Below are positions 44,801 through 56,800 of a stretch of DNA of 64,000 nt, piece after piece (the stretch's first letter is position 1; every line of letters begins with the position of its first letter). This DNA comes from Arcuatula senhousia (lineage: Eukaryota; Mollusca; Bivalvia; Mytilida; Mytilidae). The position numbers and the translations under genes are program-made. The stretch covers positions 1-64,000 of the forward strand of contig CAXARO010001763.1 in NCBI GenBank assembly GCA_963971305.1. Reading direction: 5' to 3'. The notes below the pieces were generated by a model. That model worked only from the letters and a program-made list of their open reading frames with translations, was not told the origin of the DNA and did not search any database.

Positions 44801-47800
44801 TTTGGTATATATGCAGCATTAGCATTAGCTCTTATAACATTAGTTAAGAACACGTACTCCTAACGTACCCTCCGTTTGGGCTACGATTCCCATCCATTCC
44901 TTTCAACGATGGATGTAGCAAAACCATTTTGCGGCGCTTGAGGAGTGCCGCGCTGGCGTCTGTAGATTTTACACCAAAATCAATTATCATATCAACTTTC
45001 GAAGTCTTACGTCTACATTATAATTAACGTTTTTAAAGTTATGATATTGAATTTTATAAAGTTTAAGACTAGCGTAAAAATGAAAATATCGATCCTTATT
45101 TACTTTAAGGGTTTATCTGGAAATTTATCAACATATTAGATTGAAGTATCCTGAAACACATTGATATATATGAAAGTATACAAAAAAATAAGTGAAAGTG
45201 TGTTTGAAAGAATTTTTTTTTGCTCCTTTGAGGTCAACAGGCTGGAATGGTAACCCTCACAAAAGAAAAAAGTGGGAAGGTTTACATTAACTTGGACTTT
45301 GATTTTAGGTGTGTTGATCATCTACTTCCTGTCATGTTTAACGAAATCTTACCATTTTTGTCGTTGATCCATTATTTAAACTTTGCTACCAAAATATTTG
45401 GCATCATGCAAAACGTTGAGGAAAATAAACAAGCCCGCCTCTGTTCAAATCGTATGTTTCTTATAAAAAGTGATTTAAATCAAGATGCATAATTTTTCAT
45501 GGAACTTTTTATAAATATTTATAAAGTCTTTTGTTCAATTTGTAAGAAGTTAACCGGTTGAAATATTGCTTCTGTATGTTTGTGTTTAGTGTATGCTGTT
45601 TTCCGTTGTGATTTTTTGAATTGCTGTTTGTTTATGTTTGTTGTGTCGCGTACACTTATTCCACATCTCGATATCGTCTATTTAAAATATAAAAAACAAA
45701 TGTAACCGATTTATTTCTATGTGAACTCATTCCACTATAGACTGAAGCATTTTATCCTTATATTAAAACATGTTTTCTTTTCAAAGGGATGTCGCAGATT
45801 TAAACAAAGGTCGAGTTTTAACCTTTCAAATAACCGCATCATTCCATGTAGCCGTTCAATTAGTAAAAGTTAAAACGTTGAGTCTATGTATGTATGTATG
45901 CAAGTAATTCCCTCCTCTATCAGGAGAACCCTCATTGAATGAGGTAAAGAGGGAATCTGGGCATTCCTTTCATGGATTGCTGTGGTGTCCATATTATTAT
46001 TTTTATTTATTTATTGTAGAAATGTACCTAAAAGCACTGAGGACAAACAGTCAAGTTTCGCAATACAGATAATAGACAGTTTTAATGTTCAGTTGATGGA
46101 AATATATGTAAAATGGGTCTTGTAGAAGTAAAAGAAGCACACATACTGACAGAGGAATTCGACCATGTCAGGAAACCATTGCAGGAATATTTTTTTTACT
46201 CAACTAGGCCGTCAGACCGATTATATAATAAAAAGATAGACATATGACTGTGTGAAAAAATGGAAACTAAAACCTGATTGGGGAGGCTTACCATTAACTT
46301 GTCTATGCACGTATTAAAGAGAATGGACTCTATTCACCTTCAACAAACATAGATATTTCAATGACTTCGATCCATAGCATTTGTTTACTTTTGTCAGCTT
46401 TTTTTCCTGGAGGGAGGACACGACACTTTTGTATATCAAAGATAAATGTCATATGAATAAATAAAAACACTATATTAGGTGGAAGCTTTTATTTGTTTTT
46501 GCATCATTCTTTAACTATTATTCTACGGATTTTTTTCTTGTTGTCTGTCATCTGTATGTTGTTCAACTACTAGTATTCTTAAGTCAATCTTTGAACTTGC
46601 TAGACTTCTTGGCTAGCCTGAGGGCGATGATGGTCTAATTTGTTTAACAAGTTATGGTATACACTATTAATATTTGGTATGCAGTTGCTTAAGTATCAGT
46701 ACATAACAAAATCAAAAGCGTTTCATCTGTATGTTCTTAAAGCCACAATCGAATGACGAAAATAATCACTTATTCAAACAATACAACAAGCAAAAGTCCT
46801 TATACAACCGTCAAAACCGCTATCAGCAACATGAACTCATGAGGAAGCGAGAATGAACTGGACACCCAGGTAAAACTTTGTCATAACTGGGATACAAAAT
46901 TAACAATATTTAAGTGCATTTCAGGTTATCTGAAAGGGTAGCCAGTACCTGTTAATCATAAAACAGTGCATACATTTTAGTGGACAATACATGAATATTT
47001 GAAAGAAATCAAAAACCCTTTGTATATTTATATACACGGTCACACTTGTAATAATAATAATAAGAAAATAATAATAATAATAATAAGAAACGGTGCAAAA
47101 ACAATAAGTCTCCCAAACTTTGTTTTGGGCGACTTAATTACCGAACTTGGAGAATCAATCTCAAATGTCCATTAGACGAGTGAGTTGGTGTTTTACGCCC
47201 CTGGAATGCGTTACATAGGTTATTTAAAAGCGATCAACATGAAAAGGTTGTTCAAATGAACATAAAATGATGATGAGGTATACATGGGAGTCGGGTGGGA
47301 AACAAAGGAACAGTAAATTTTGAAGACCAAAGGAAAAGGGGAGAGTTGGGTAGGGTCAGAAAATTTATGTGGTTCACTACTTATCAGTCCACAAAGTGAT
47401 CTTTTACGTGCATCAAGCGTGGCACTCTCAACACACGTTAGCCCACTATGGTAAGCGATAAGGTTTTCCGTTTTACAGACCTGACAACCCCCGCGGACGA
47501 TGGCCACCCTATTCAGACAGCAAGGGTAAACACTTGGTCGCTCTGTTGGTTTAGAACTAATCCGATGTCAGCATTCGTAGACCCTTAGTTGCTTCTTTGG
47601 ACAAACTAGGCTCTGCCTCTAGGGCTGGTATAATAAATCGCGTGTTTAAAAAAATGGAACCTTTTTATAAATACGGTTAGTTAGTTAGTTAGGTATTGCT
47701 TTACTCCCAAGCAGCACGATTTCGGCTATATCCGGGAGATGAACATGAAAGTGGTGATACCATGAACATGAAATGATGATGAAGTGGAGGAACTGGGGAC

Positions 47801-50800
47801 AAAAGGCCAATCGGGTAGGAGAGTTTTGACTGCCACTGGAAAAAGGAGTGATAGGTAGGGACGGGAAATTTAGCCTCCTTCATGGGGATCCTACGGGTCC
47901 CACTCTTACCGAGACCTGCAGCAGGGTTTTTTAACGTGCAAGGAACGTGACATTTTTTCCAACACGGTGCATCATCGCCTGACGACCCCGCATCTCGATG
48001 TCAGGGCTGCCCCATTCAACCACCTGGGGCACACATCCCAGTCGCTTTGTGGGCAAAGCGGCCTGACCCAATGTCAGGTTTTTAAGCGCTCTTTAGTGGA
48101 CTTTTACCGACAAGCTTAGCGCTGCTGCTGGCCCATTCATCACCCGGAATCCGCACGGGTGTTTATAAATACGCATGCGTGCAAGAAACACTATCGACTG
48201 CTTGACAGCTTAATCGGGGTTTGTTGTACTAGCAATAGCATAACACCACATCCACAGTTACAAAACTGTCTTAGGATGGAATTATTGACAATCACAAATT
48301 TTATTCTCTGTTGGTGCTGAAAATGTTGACATTTATCAAAATCATTTCAATATGTGGATTGTGTCTTTCTGGCACATATTCCATATGCTTTCGTTTTTAA
48401 TATTCCATTCCTGTATTGGATTCCTAAATTACATAAAAATACATACAAAACAGCGCTTTATTTCAGGGTCATCAAAATGTACCACCAAAACTCTTTCAGT
48501 TCTGCACTTCAAAACTAACGGCAATCAAATCCGGCCTCCAACTATATTACGATTGTTGTTAGTTTAGAAAATGGTATCGATCAAATGTTGATCCTGAAGA
48601 ATTCGAAAGAACTATTGGAGATTATTAGCTCGAAATCAGTTTCATCATGCAACAAAATCTAAACTTTCGACTTCTACACTTTTTACACTTCTATTCCGCA
48701 TTTACAACTCAAATTACGATTGACACAGCTGATTAAACGCAAATTAAAAAAAAAAGAATAGAAAACGCAGGTACAAATATCTGGTAGTCGATTACAGTAA
48801 AACTTACTTTGTCATCAATGAGTCTAAAAAAAAGATTAAATATTACAGAAGACCAAAAAGTCAACATGCACAATTTCATCGACAACATATTTGTTCAGTT
48901 TGGTGGAGGTGTTTTTAAGCAAAAAATAGGGATTTCATTGGGCACTAATTATGCAGCTTTGCTTGCTGATTTGTTTCTACATTCATATGAAATATAAATT
49001 ACAACAAAGTTACAGACTATAAATTTTGCTACGCCTGACGCGCATTTCGTCTATTCAAGACTCAGAGGCGCTCTACCAAAAGTTTAACCTCACGTTCCGT
49101 TATATTGATGATGTCCTTTCACTGAACAATTTTCGATTTGATGCCTTAATTTCTTCTTCTCATATATCCTCAAGAACAAAACGGATTCTAGGAAGTCTGC
49201 TTCATACTTAGATCTTTATCATCCTTTTCATGTTCATCGCCTGTAAATAACCTATATAGCGTTGCACGGGCGTTAAACACCAACTCACTCACTCACTAGA
49301 TCTACATCTAGAAATTGACTCTTAAGGAAGACTTCCAACAAGGCTCTAAGCAAACGTTATGACGTAAACTTTCCCTTTTTAGTGTAGCAATATTCCACCC
49401 ATTCTTGCTTATGAAGTCTTCGTATCACAGTTGATTTGTTAATCCAAAGGTAGTGGGAATAACATCGATTTCTTGGCAGAGAGCGGTAGTGGGAATAACA
49501 TCGATTTCTTGGCAGAGCGGTCCCGTGCGGGGCCCGGGTGGCGAATAGGCCCGCAGCAGAGCCTAGCTTGTCGTAAGAGGCGACTAAGGGTCTTGGGATT
49601 CTGACGTCGGGTCAGTGCTCAGCCCACAGAGCGACCAAGTGTGTACCCTAGGTGGCTGAATAGGGTAGCCCTCGTCCGCGGGGGTTGTCAGGTCTATAAT
49701 ACGGAAACCCTGACCGCCGACCATAGTGGGCCAACGTGTGTGGAGAGTGCCACGCTTCATGCACGTAAAAGACCCCTTTGTGGACCGCCCAGTAGTGCAC
49801 CACATAGGCTAAATTTTCCGCCCCTACCCATCTCTCCCCTTTTCCTGTGGTTCTTCAAAATTTACCGGTCCTTTGTGTCCCACCCCATCCCCATATTTCA
49901 TTCATCATCATCATTTCATGTTCATTTTATCATCCTTTTCATGTTCATCGCCTGTAAATAACCTATATAGCGTTGCACGGGCGTAAAACACCAACTCACT
50001 CACTCACTCACTTGGCAGAGCGTCACGTTTGAAACAGAAATTGCTGACACAGGGTTATGTTGCTCCACGGTTGATGTCTACAATTAAGAAACCGTGCACT
50101 CGTAGACAAATATCGGATTTCTATCTCTCAAATGAGTACAGATCTTGGTTTGTCGTAGAAATTTATTTTGCTTTCCTCTACCGGAGTTGACACACTGAAA
50201 TGGAAATTAGCAACACGACAGGTGTGCTATAGCACGCAGGAACCCCCTTACTCTTCCGGAGCACCTGAGTTCACTCATGTTACGACTTGAGTTCGCGTTT
50301 AGTGTTTTGTATTTCTTCGTGCTGTTCGTGTTCGTGTTTACCGGTTTCGTCGTTGCCTTTTCGGACTTTTGACACTGGTGCCTTTTTGCTTCTACGCATT
50401 TAGAATGATAGTCATAGTTACACAAATGTTAGGTTGCAAAGTTTTATTGATTTTCTCTGCATTATTCCTGTCATGAAAATCTAAAACAACTACCAAATAT
50501 TAGATACAGGCTGTCATAGAGGTTTACCTGTTAAACATTACAAAGCTTGTTAGCAATTCATTGCTTTGTAGAGTTAACTTTGTTGTCATTTATATTTTGA
50601 TGCCATCCATTACTTGTTTACGAAAAATATAAATTAAAACTGTGGAATCAGTGGTTCTTAACTTATGTCCAAGGTATTTATAGATGCGTATACTGCTTTC
50701 CAAACACCTTGCTCATTGTATTATGATAAATAAATATACCTATACACTGCTTCAAGGATAGTCTTTTTTTGTAGGCGAAACTCCTTTCAAAATATCAAAG

Positions 50801-53800
50801 GCGGAGTTCTCAGAGGAAGAACCAAAAATTGAGTTGGCCACACCGGTGTTGTCATCCGAAAAAGGTAACAAACATATATTTAAGGGCATACACATGTAAT
50901 ATTCAGCTTAGATCCTCCATTGACAGTTTCATGAAAATTTGCTATAAAGCTTCATGTAATCTCCGTTCTGTTCGTGTTTGTGATTACCGGTTTCGGCGTT
51001 GCCCATTCGGACTTTTGACACTCGAATGTTTGGTGCCTCTTTGCGTCTCTCTAGTATGGACATTTTAAAGAAAACCATGTCTTAACGGAACCGTTATCAT
51101 AATATTGAAGTTGAGTATTAAATGCATGCCACAACAATTTGAACTAGAGGCTCCAAGGATCCTGAATCGCTCACCTGATCTCTTATGTTAAAGCCTCTTA
51201 CCAAGCTTTAAGTGTGCAACATGGTCTACATTTACTTGGTAAGACACAATAAAGAAACTAGTTAGGATAGAAAACACTTTTAAGATAAAGAATACAAAGT
51301 TACAAAGCTTTCTATTTGAAAAAAATTAATAGTTTTCAAGATAAAGTCCAAACACTGTGTAAATGTTTTATTTTGACGATTGAGGGGAAATAACTCCAAT
51401 AAGGAGTCGTCCCACAACTTTGACTCAATGGAGAGTTTGTAGAGCGTTTGATGCTGAAGAAGGAGGGTTACTTCGAATATTTTCTATTTCTTATACTTTT
51501 TGAACTATAAGCTAAAAACTATGGTCTGACCCCCCTGTTCTATTTTTAGTAAGAGCGGCCATGATGGTTGGTTGACGTTCACAAATTTCACATATTTGGT
51601 AAAAGACATCCTAAAGATCAAGTGTACAAATTTTCAAAGCAATCCCATCAGTGGTTTTAGAGAAAAAGATTTTAAAATAATAAGTGAAAATTGATAGAAA
51701 AAATCATTTAAAGGGATACTCTTAAACGGATCTTACAATTTTGCCCCTGAAATCATTTCTGTAGCTCTCAATAGGCTGAACATTTTTGCAATGCAAATTT
51801 TTCCTCTATCACTTACAGTATTCAAGATAAAGTAAAAAAACTGTGAAAATGGTCAATTTTGACAATTAAGGGGAAATAACTCTGATAAGGAGTCGTCCCA
51901 CAAATTTGACTCAATGAAGAGTTTTGTAGAGCTATTAATGCTGAAAAAGGAATGTTGCTTTGGATTTTCTTTATCTCTAATTCTTTATGAGTTATAAGCT
52001 AAAAACTATGGTCTGACCACCTGGTCTATTTTAAGTAACGGCGGCCATGTTGGTTTGTTGACATTCACAAACTTGGTAAAGGACATCCTAAAGATCGAGT
52101 GTACAAAGTTTTAAAGCAATCCCATGAGTGGTTTCAGAAAAGAAGATGTTTAAAGAAAAGTTAACGGACGGACGGACGACGGATGCTTAACGATGACAAT
52201 AGCTCACCTGACCCGAAGGAAGGGTCAGGTGAGCTAAAAAGTGATTTTTCGGGGAAATTTTTCAAAAATGGCTAACCTTTTTAACAATTGGTCATTGTTC
52301 TACTCTATCTTTTGTTTTACAATTTAAAGAAATCCCGTGCGGGGCCCGGGTGGCGAATAGGCCCGCAGCAGAGCCTAGCTTGTCGTAAGAGGCGACTAAG
52401 GGTCTTGGGATTCTGACATCGGGTCAGTGCTCAGCCCACAGAGCGACCAAGTGTGTACCCTAGGTGGCTGAATAGGGTGGCCCTCGTCCGCGGGGGTTGT
52501 CAGGTCTATAATACGGAAACCCTGACCGCTGACCATAGTGGGCCAACGTGTGTGGAGAATGCCACGCTTCATGCACGTAAAAGACCCCTTTGTGGACCGC
52601 CAAGTAGTGCACCACATAGGCTAAATTTTCCGCCCCTACCCACCTCTCCCCTTTTCCTGTGGTTCTTCAAAATTTACCGGTCCTTTGTGTCCCATCCCCA
52701 TATTTCATTTATCATCATCATTTCATGTTCATTTTATCACCCTCTTCATGTTCATCGCCTGTAAATAACCTATATAGTGTTGCACGGGCGTAAAACACCA
52801 ACTCACTCACTCACTCACTCACAATTTAAAGAATATGGAGTTGTTTATCATGTCACCATTTGTTAAATGCAATACTCTGATGTAAATCCTAAAATTGGTT
52901 TTAAAGTTAATTTTATGAAAATATTGAAATACAAATGACAACAAAGTTCCAGACAATAAATTTTGCTACGCCTGACGCGCGTTTCGTCTATTCAAGACTC
53001 ATCAGAGGCGCTCTACCAAAAATATTGAAAATGCCAAACACTGTATGAATATGAAGAGCATAGAACAGTATAACCAAAAATACCAAACTGGGGAACCAAA
53101 TTATTACTAAGATATTTAACCTATGTCTGGGGTAGGAAGAACCTTAGGGTTTAGACAATTTTGAAATTTAGACGGATAATTTAAAGCTTTGATGTATTCT
53201 CCAACTCAAAAGTGTTGGTGCCGGAGCGGGCTAACCTCGGGGAATTTAAACTCCACCAGCAGTGCTAACCTTCACGTGTGTTCGAAATACAAATGACAAC
53301 AAAGTTCCAGACAATAAATTTTGCTACGCCTGACGCGCGTTTCGTCTATTCAAGACTCATCAGAGGCGCTCTACCAAAAATATTGAAAATGCCAAACACT
53401 GTATGAATATGAAGAGCATAGAACAGTATAACCCAAAATACCAAACTGGGGAACCAAATTATTACTAAGATATTCAACCTATGTCTGGGGTAGGAAGAAC
53501 CTTAGGGTTTAGACAATTTTGAAATTTAGACGGATAATTTAAAGCTTTGATGTATTCTCCAACTCAAAAGTGTTGGTGCCGGAGCGGGCTAACCTCGGGG
53601 AATTTAAACTCCACCAGCAGTGCTAACCTTCACGTGTGTTCGAAGAAATTCTGTGTATAAAACCCCATACAGTAAAATACAGTAAATATCCGTTGCAATT
53701 ATTTTGAACTTTTTGTATGATGTTGTATTTTTGAAGAATTAAGGGATCAACGTGCTTGTTTTAAGGTTATAAGCGAAAAACCCAGCCCTTTTCAATCATT

Positions 53801-56800
53801 TCTGATTATTGTTTGGCTATTTTCATGACGTCACAATGTGTTTCCAACGACGACGCCATAATCTCCATCTGTTACTGTATTGTTCGCCCTGAATATAAAA
53901 AAAGACATTATCAAAATGAACTTGTGTTATATATATAACAACAAAGTTGCAGACAATATTCAAGACTCATCAGAGACGCTCTACCAAAAGTTGAAAATGC
54001 CAAACACTACATAACTATGAAGAGAATAGATGTCGACTTAAGAAACCTAATAATGACTAAGACCAACCTATGTCTGGGGTAGGAAGAACTTAAGGTTTTG
54101 ACAATTTAGAAAATTTATTTAAACGACTAATTTATAGCTTTATTGTGTTCGTCAACACAAGTGTTGATACCGGAGCGTGCTATGCTCGGGTAATTAAAAC
54201 TCCCCCAGCAGCGCTAACCGTCACGGATGTTAGAAATATAAATAACAACAAAGTTCCAGACAATAAATTTTGCTACGCCTGACGCGCGTTTTGTCTATTC
54301 AAGACTCATCAGAGGCGCTCTATTGTTCCTTGTCAACTGTGAGGATTTATCTCTGATATGTCCTAACACCAGTAGTCAGACTTGACCGAATCTAAGTTTC
54401 CGCTTGCTATTTTTATCAACCCTGCCTAAAATTCACAAAAAAGTCGATACCTATGAAATCAACTACCGAAGGTCCAGGTGAGCTATTGCCATCACTTGGC
54501 GTCTGTCTTCGTCTGTCGTCCGTAAACACTTTTTTCAAAAATCTTCTCTGAAACTACGGAACAGAATTTAATAAAACTTGATATGAATGATTCTTAGGGT
54601 GTCTTGCACCAAACTTATGTTTCGATTTTTGAATCGTCAAATAACATGGCCGTTTTACTAAAAATAGACCAGGGGTCAGACTACTGTTTTAGGCTTGTTA
54701 ATCAAAACTATAAGAGATAGATGAAATCTGATGCCACCCTTCATGCTTCAGCAGCAAAAGTTTTACGAAAGTCTCCATTTGGTCGAAGTAATCAGATGAT
54801 CCCTAATAGGGACTACAGCCCCTTAAAGGTGAAGAATAGCGTTTTTTACATGTTTTTGGTTATAGTATAAACACTTTTGCAGATAGAGAAATGTTGTCGC
54901 TATCCCAGACATAGGTTGAATATCTTAGTAATAATTTGGTTCTCCAGTTTGGTATTTTTGGTTATACTGTTCTATGCTCTTCATATTCATACAGTGTATG
55001 GCATTTTCAATATTTTTGGTAGAGCGCCTCTGATGAGTCTTGAATAGACGAAACGCGCGTCAGGCGTAGCAAAATTTATTGTCTGGAACTTTGTTGTCAT
55101 TTGTATTTTGCTTAAATGTTCAGCTCATTTAGCTCTACAAAAGTATCCATAGGGTCGGGTCGAAGCTGTCAGATGACCCCTTATAGGGGTAACATCCCCT
55201 AAAATAAGTTTTTTCCTTGTTTTGCCCTATTCCTTGCATAAATGTTCAGCTCATTTAGCTCTACAAAAGTCTACATAGGGTCGAAGAGGGAGGTTTGGCG
55301 CCGTAAAACCTGGTTTAACCCACCATTTCGTTTGAAATGCTTGTACCAAGTCAGGACCATTGCGATCTACCAATTCTCCGATATGACTGATTCGTTTTTG
55401 TCATTTTCTCTGGACTATGAGATTGGTCATTTAAGTTCGGTGGTTTTGTTATTACCTCTATTGTCAGATGTTGATAACTTATAGGCATTACAGCCCCTTA
55501 AATAAAGTTTTTACATGTTTATTTCCTATAAATTGAAACTATTGCAGTTGCTTGGTTTAATGATCAGTTCATTTAGCTCTACAAAAGTATCCATATGTTC
55601 TAAATTGGCAGATGATTCCTTAAAGGGGTAATGGCCTTATAAAGTTGAAAACAGTTTTTGTTTATTATAGAATAAAAACTTTTGCAAATAGAAGAAAAAA
55701 TGTCTTTCTTAAACTTTCAGCTCATTTAGCTCTACAAAAGCCTTCATAGGGTTGATATCAAGACCAGGTGAGCGATTCAGGCTCCTGTGAGCCTCTTGTG
55801 TAAAAAAAGAAATTTGGATGAAATGATTGTCGTCGTCGTCAAACCTTAACGCGTTTTAACGCATGTATAATTATTACATGTTTATATTTAAGGTACTCAA
55901 AAAATATTTTTTAGCAAACATACGATTGATACAGGTTTGTAGGTTTACAAAAGTATTGATAATGTACATTTTAAATCTGTTAAAAATTCTTTTTTTTCTA
56001 TAGACGAAGTTCCAATTAAAAAGTTAAAGCAGGAGCTGACCACACCTTTGTCGTTGCCTAAAAAAGGTATTACAAAAAAGGCATCTAACGTGTCATTAAA
56101 TGATACCCCGCCGCAATATTCATCAAAAGTTAAATATATATGTATACCGGTATAAGAATCGTTTAGAAGGTAAAATCAAAATAAATAAATCTCCATAAAA
56201 AGTAAAAAAATATAGGTGCCCAAATTTTAGTTCTTCCCCAGTGTTATGTGCAGTTCTGTGCGGGACCCGGATGGCGAATAGGCCCGCAGCAGAGCCTAGC
56301 TTGTCGTTAGAGGCGACTAAGGGTCTTGGGATTCTGCCGTCAAGTTAGTGCTTTGCCCACAGAGCGACCAAGTGTGTGTCAGGTATACAATGTATAATAC
56401 GGAAACCCTGGCCGCTGACCATAGTCGGCCAACGTGTGTGGAGAGTGCCACGCTTTATGCACCTAAAATACCCTTTTTTGACCGCCAAGTAGTGCACCAC
56501 ATAGGCTTAATTGTCCGCCCCTACCCACATCTCCCCTGTTCCTCTGGGTCTTAAAAATTTACCGGTCCGTTGTGTCCCACCCCATGCCCATATTTCATTT
56601 ATTATCATCATCATCATCATTTCATGTTCATTTTATCATCCTTTTTATGTTCATCGCCCGTAAATAACCTATAAAGCGTTGCACGGGCGTAAAACACCAA
56701 CTCACTCATTCAAAGTTAGACAAACAGAAGTGCTGACCGCCTGGGTAATTTTCGCATTTAAAAACACTCCTTCAGTGTTCAGCAAACCTGTATCCTAGTC

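Larger units (their letters stand above)
48240..50160 (+). mobile_element. Penelope-like element remnant, hit by three later insertions
   Basis: LYWIPKLHKNTYK (about 48405), MHNFIDNIFVQFGGGVF followed by QKIGISLGTNYAALLADLFL (about 48862-48990), then FRYIDDVLSLNNFRFD (about 49100) give the RT blocks of Penelope-like elements, including the YIDD active-site box. TSDs and motif order show that sequences at 48996-49095, 49212-49298 and 49520-50010 were inserted later. After the last one the element continues (LAERH, LKQKLLTQGYVAPRLM at about 50028). Stops and shifts throughout. Confidence 0.75.
54470..55800 (-). repeat. Large CACCTG-type element with two nested repeats
   Basis: GTCCAGGTGAGCTATTGCCA and GTCTGTCGTCCGTAAACAC at the left; CAAGACCAGGTGAGCGATTC and CTCCTGTGAGCCTCTTG at the right. 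Units contain GCTCATTTAGCTCTACAAAA and CCATAGGGTC. Two insertions interrupt it, about 54875-55110 and about 55275-55465. Confidence 0.8.

Noticed and set aside
45906..45953. TTCCCTC...GAGGGAA hairpin as a regulatory RNA
   Set aside because: Isolated short stems with no supporting context.
49641..49961. About 100-residue ORF repeated near-identically at 52453-52764 and 39924-40238 (minus)
   Set aside because: It falls inside the SINE-like copies. Sharing reflects recent copying, and older copies are interrupted.
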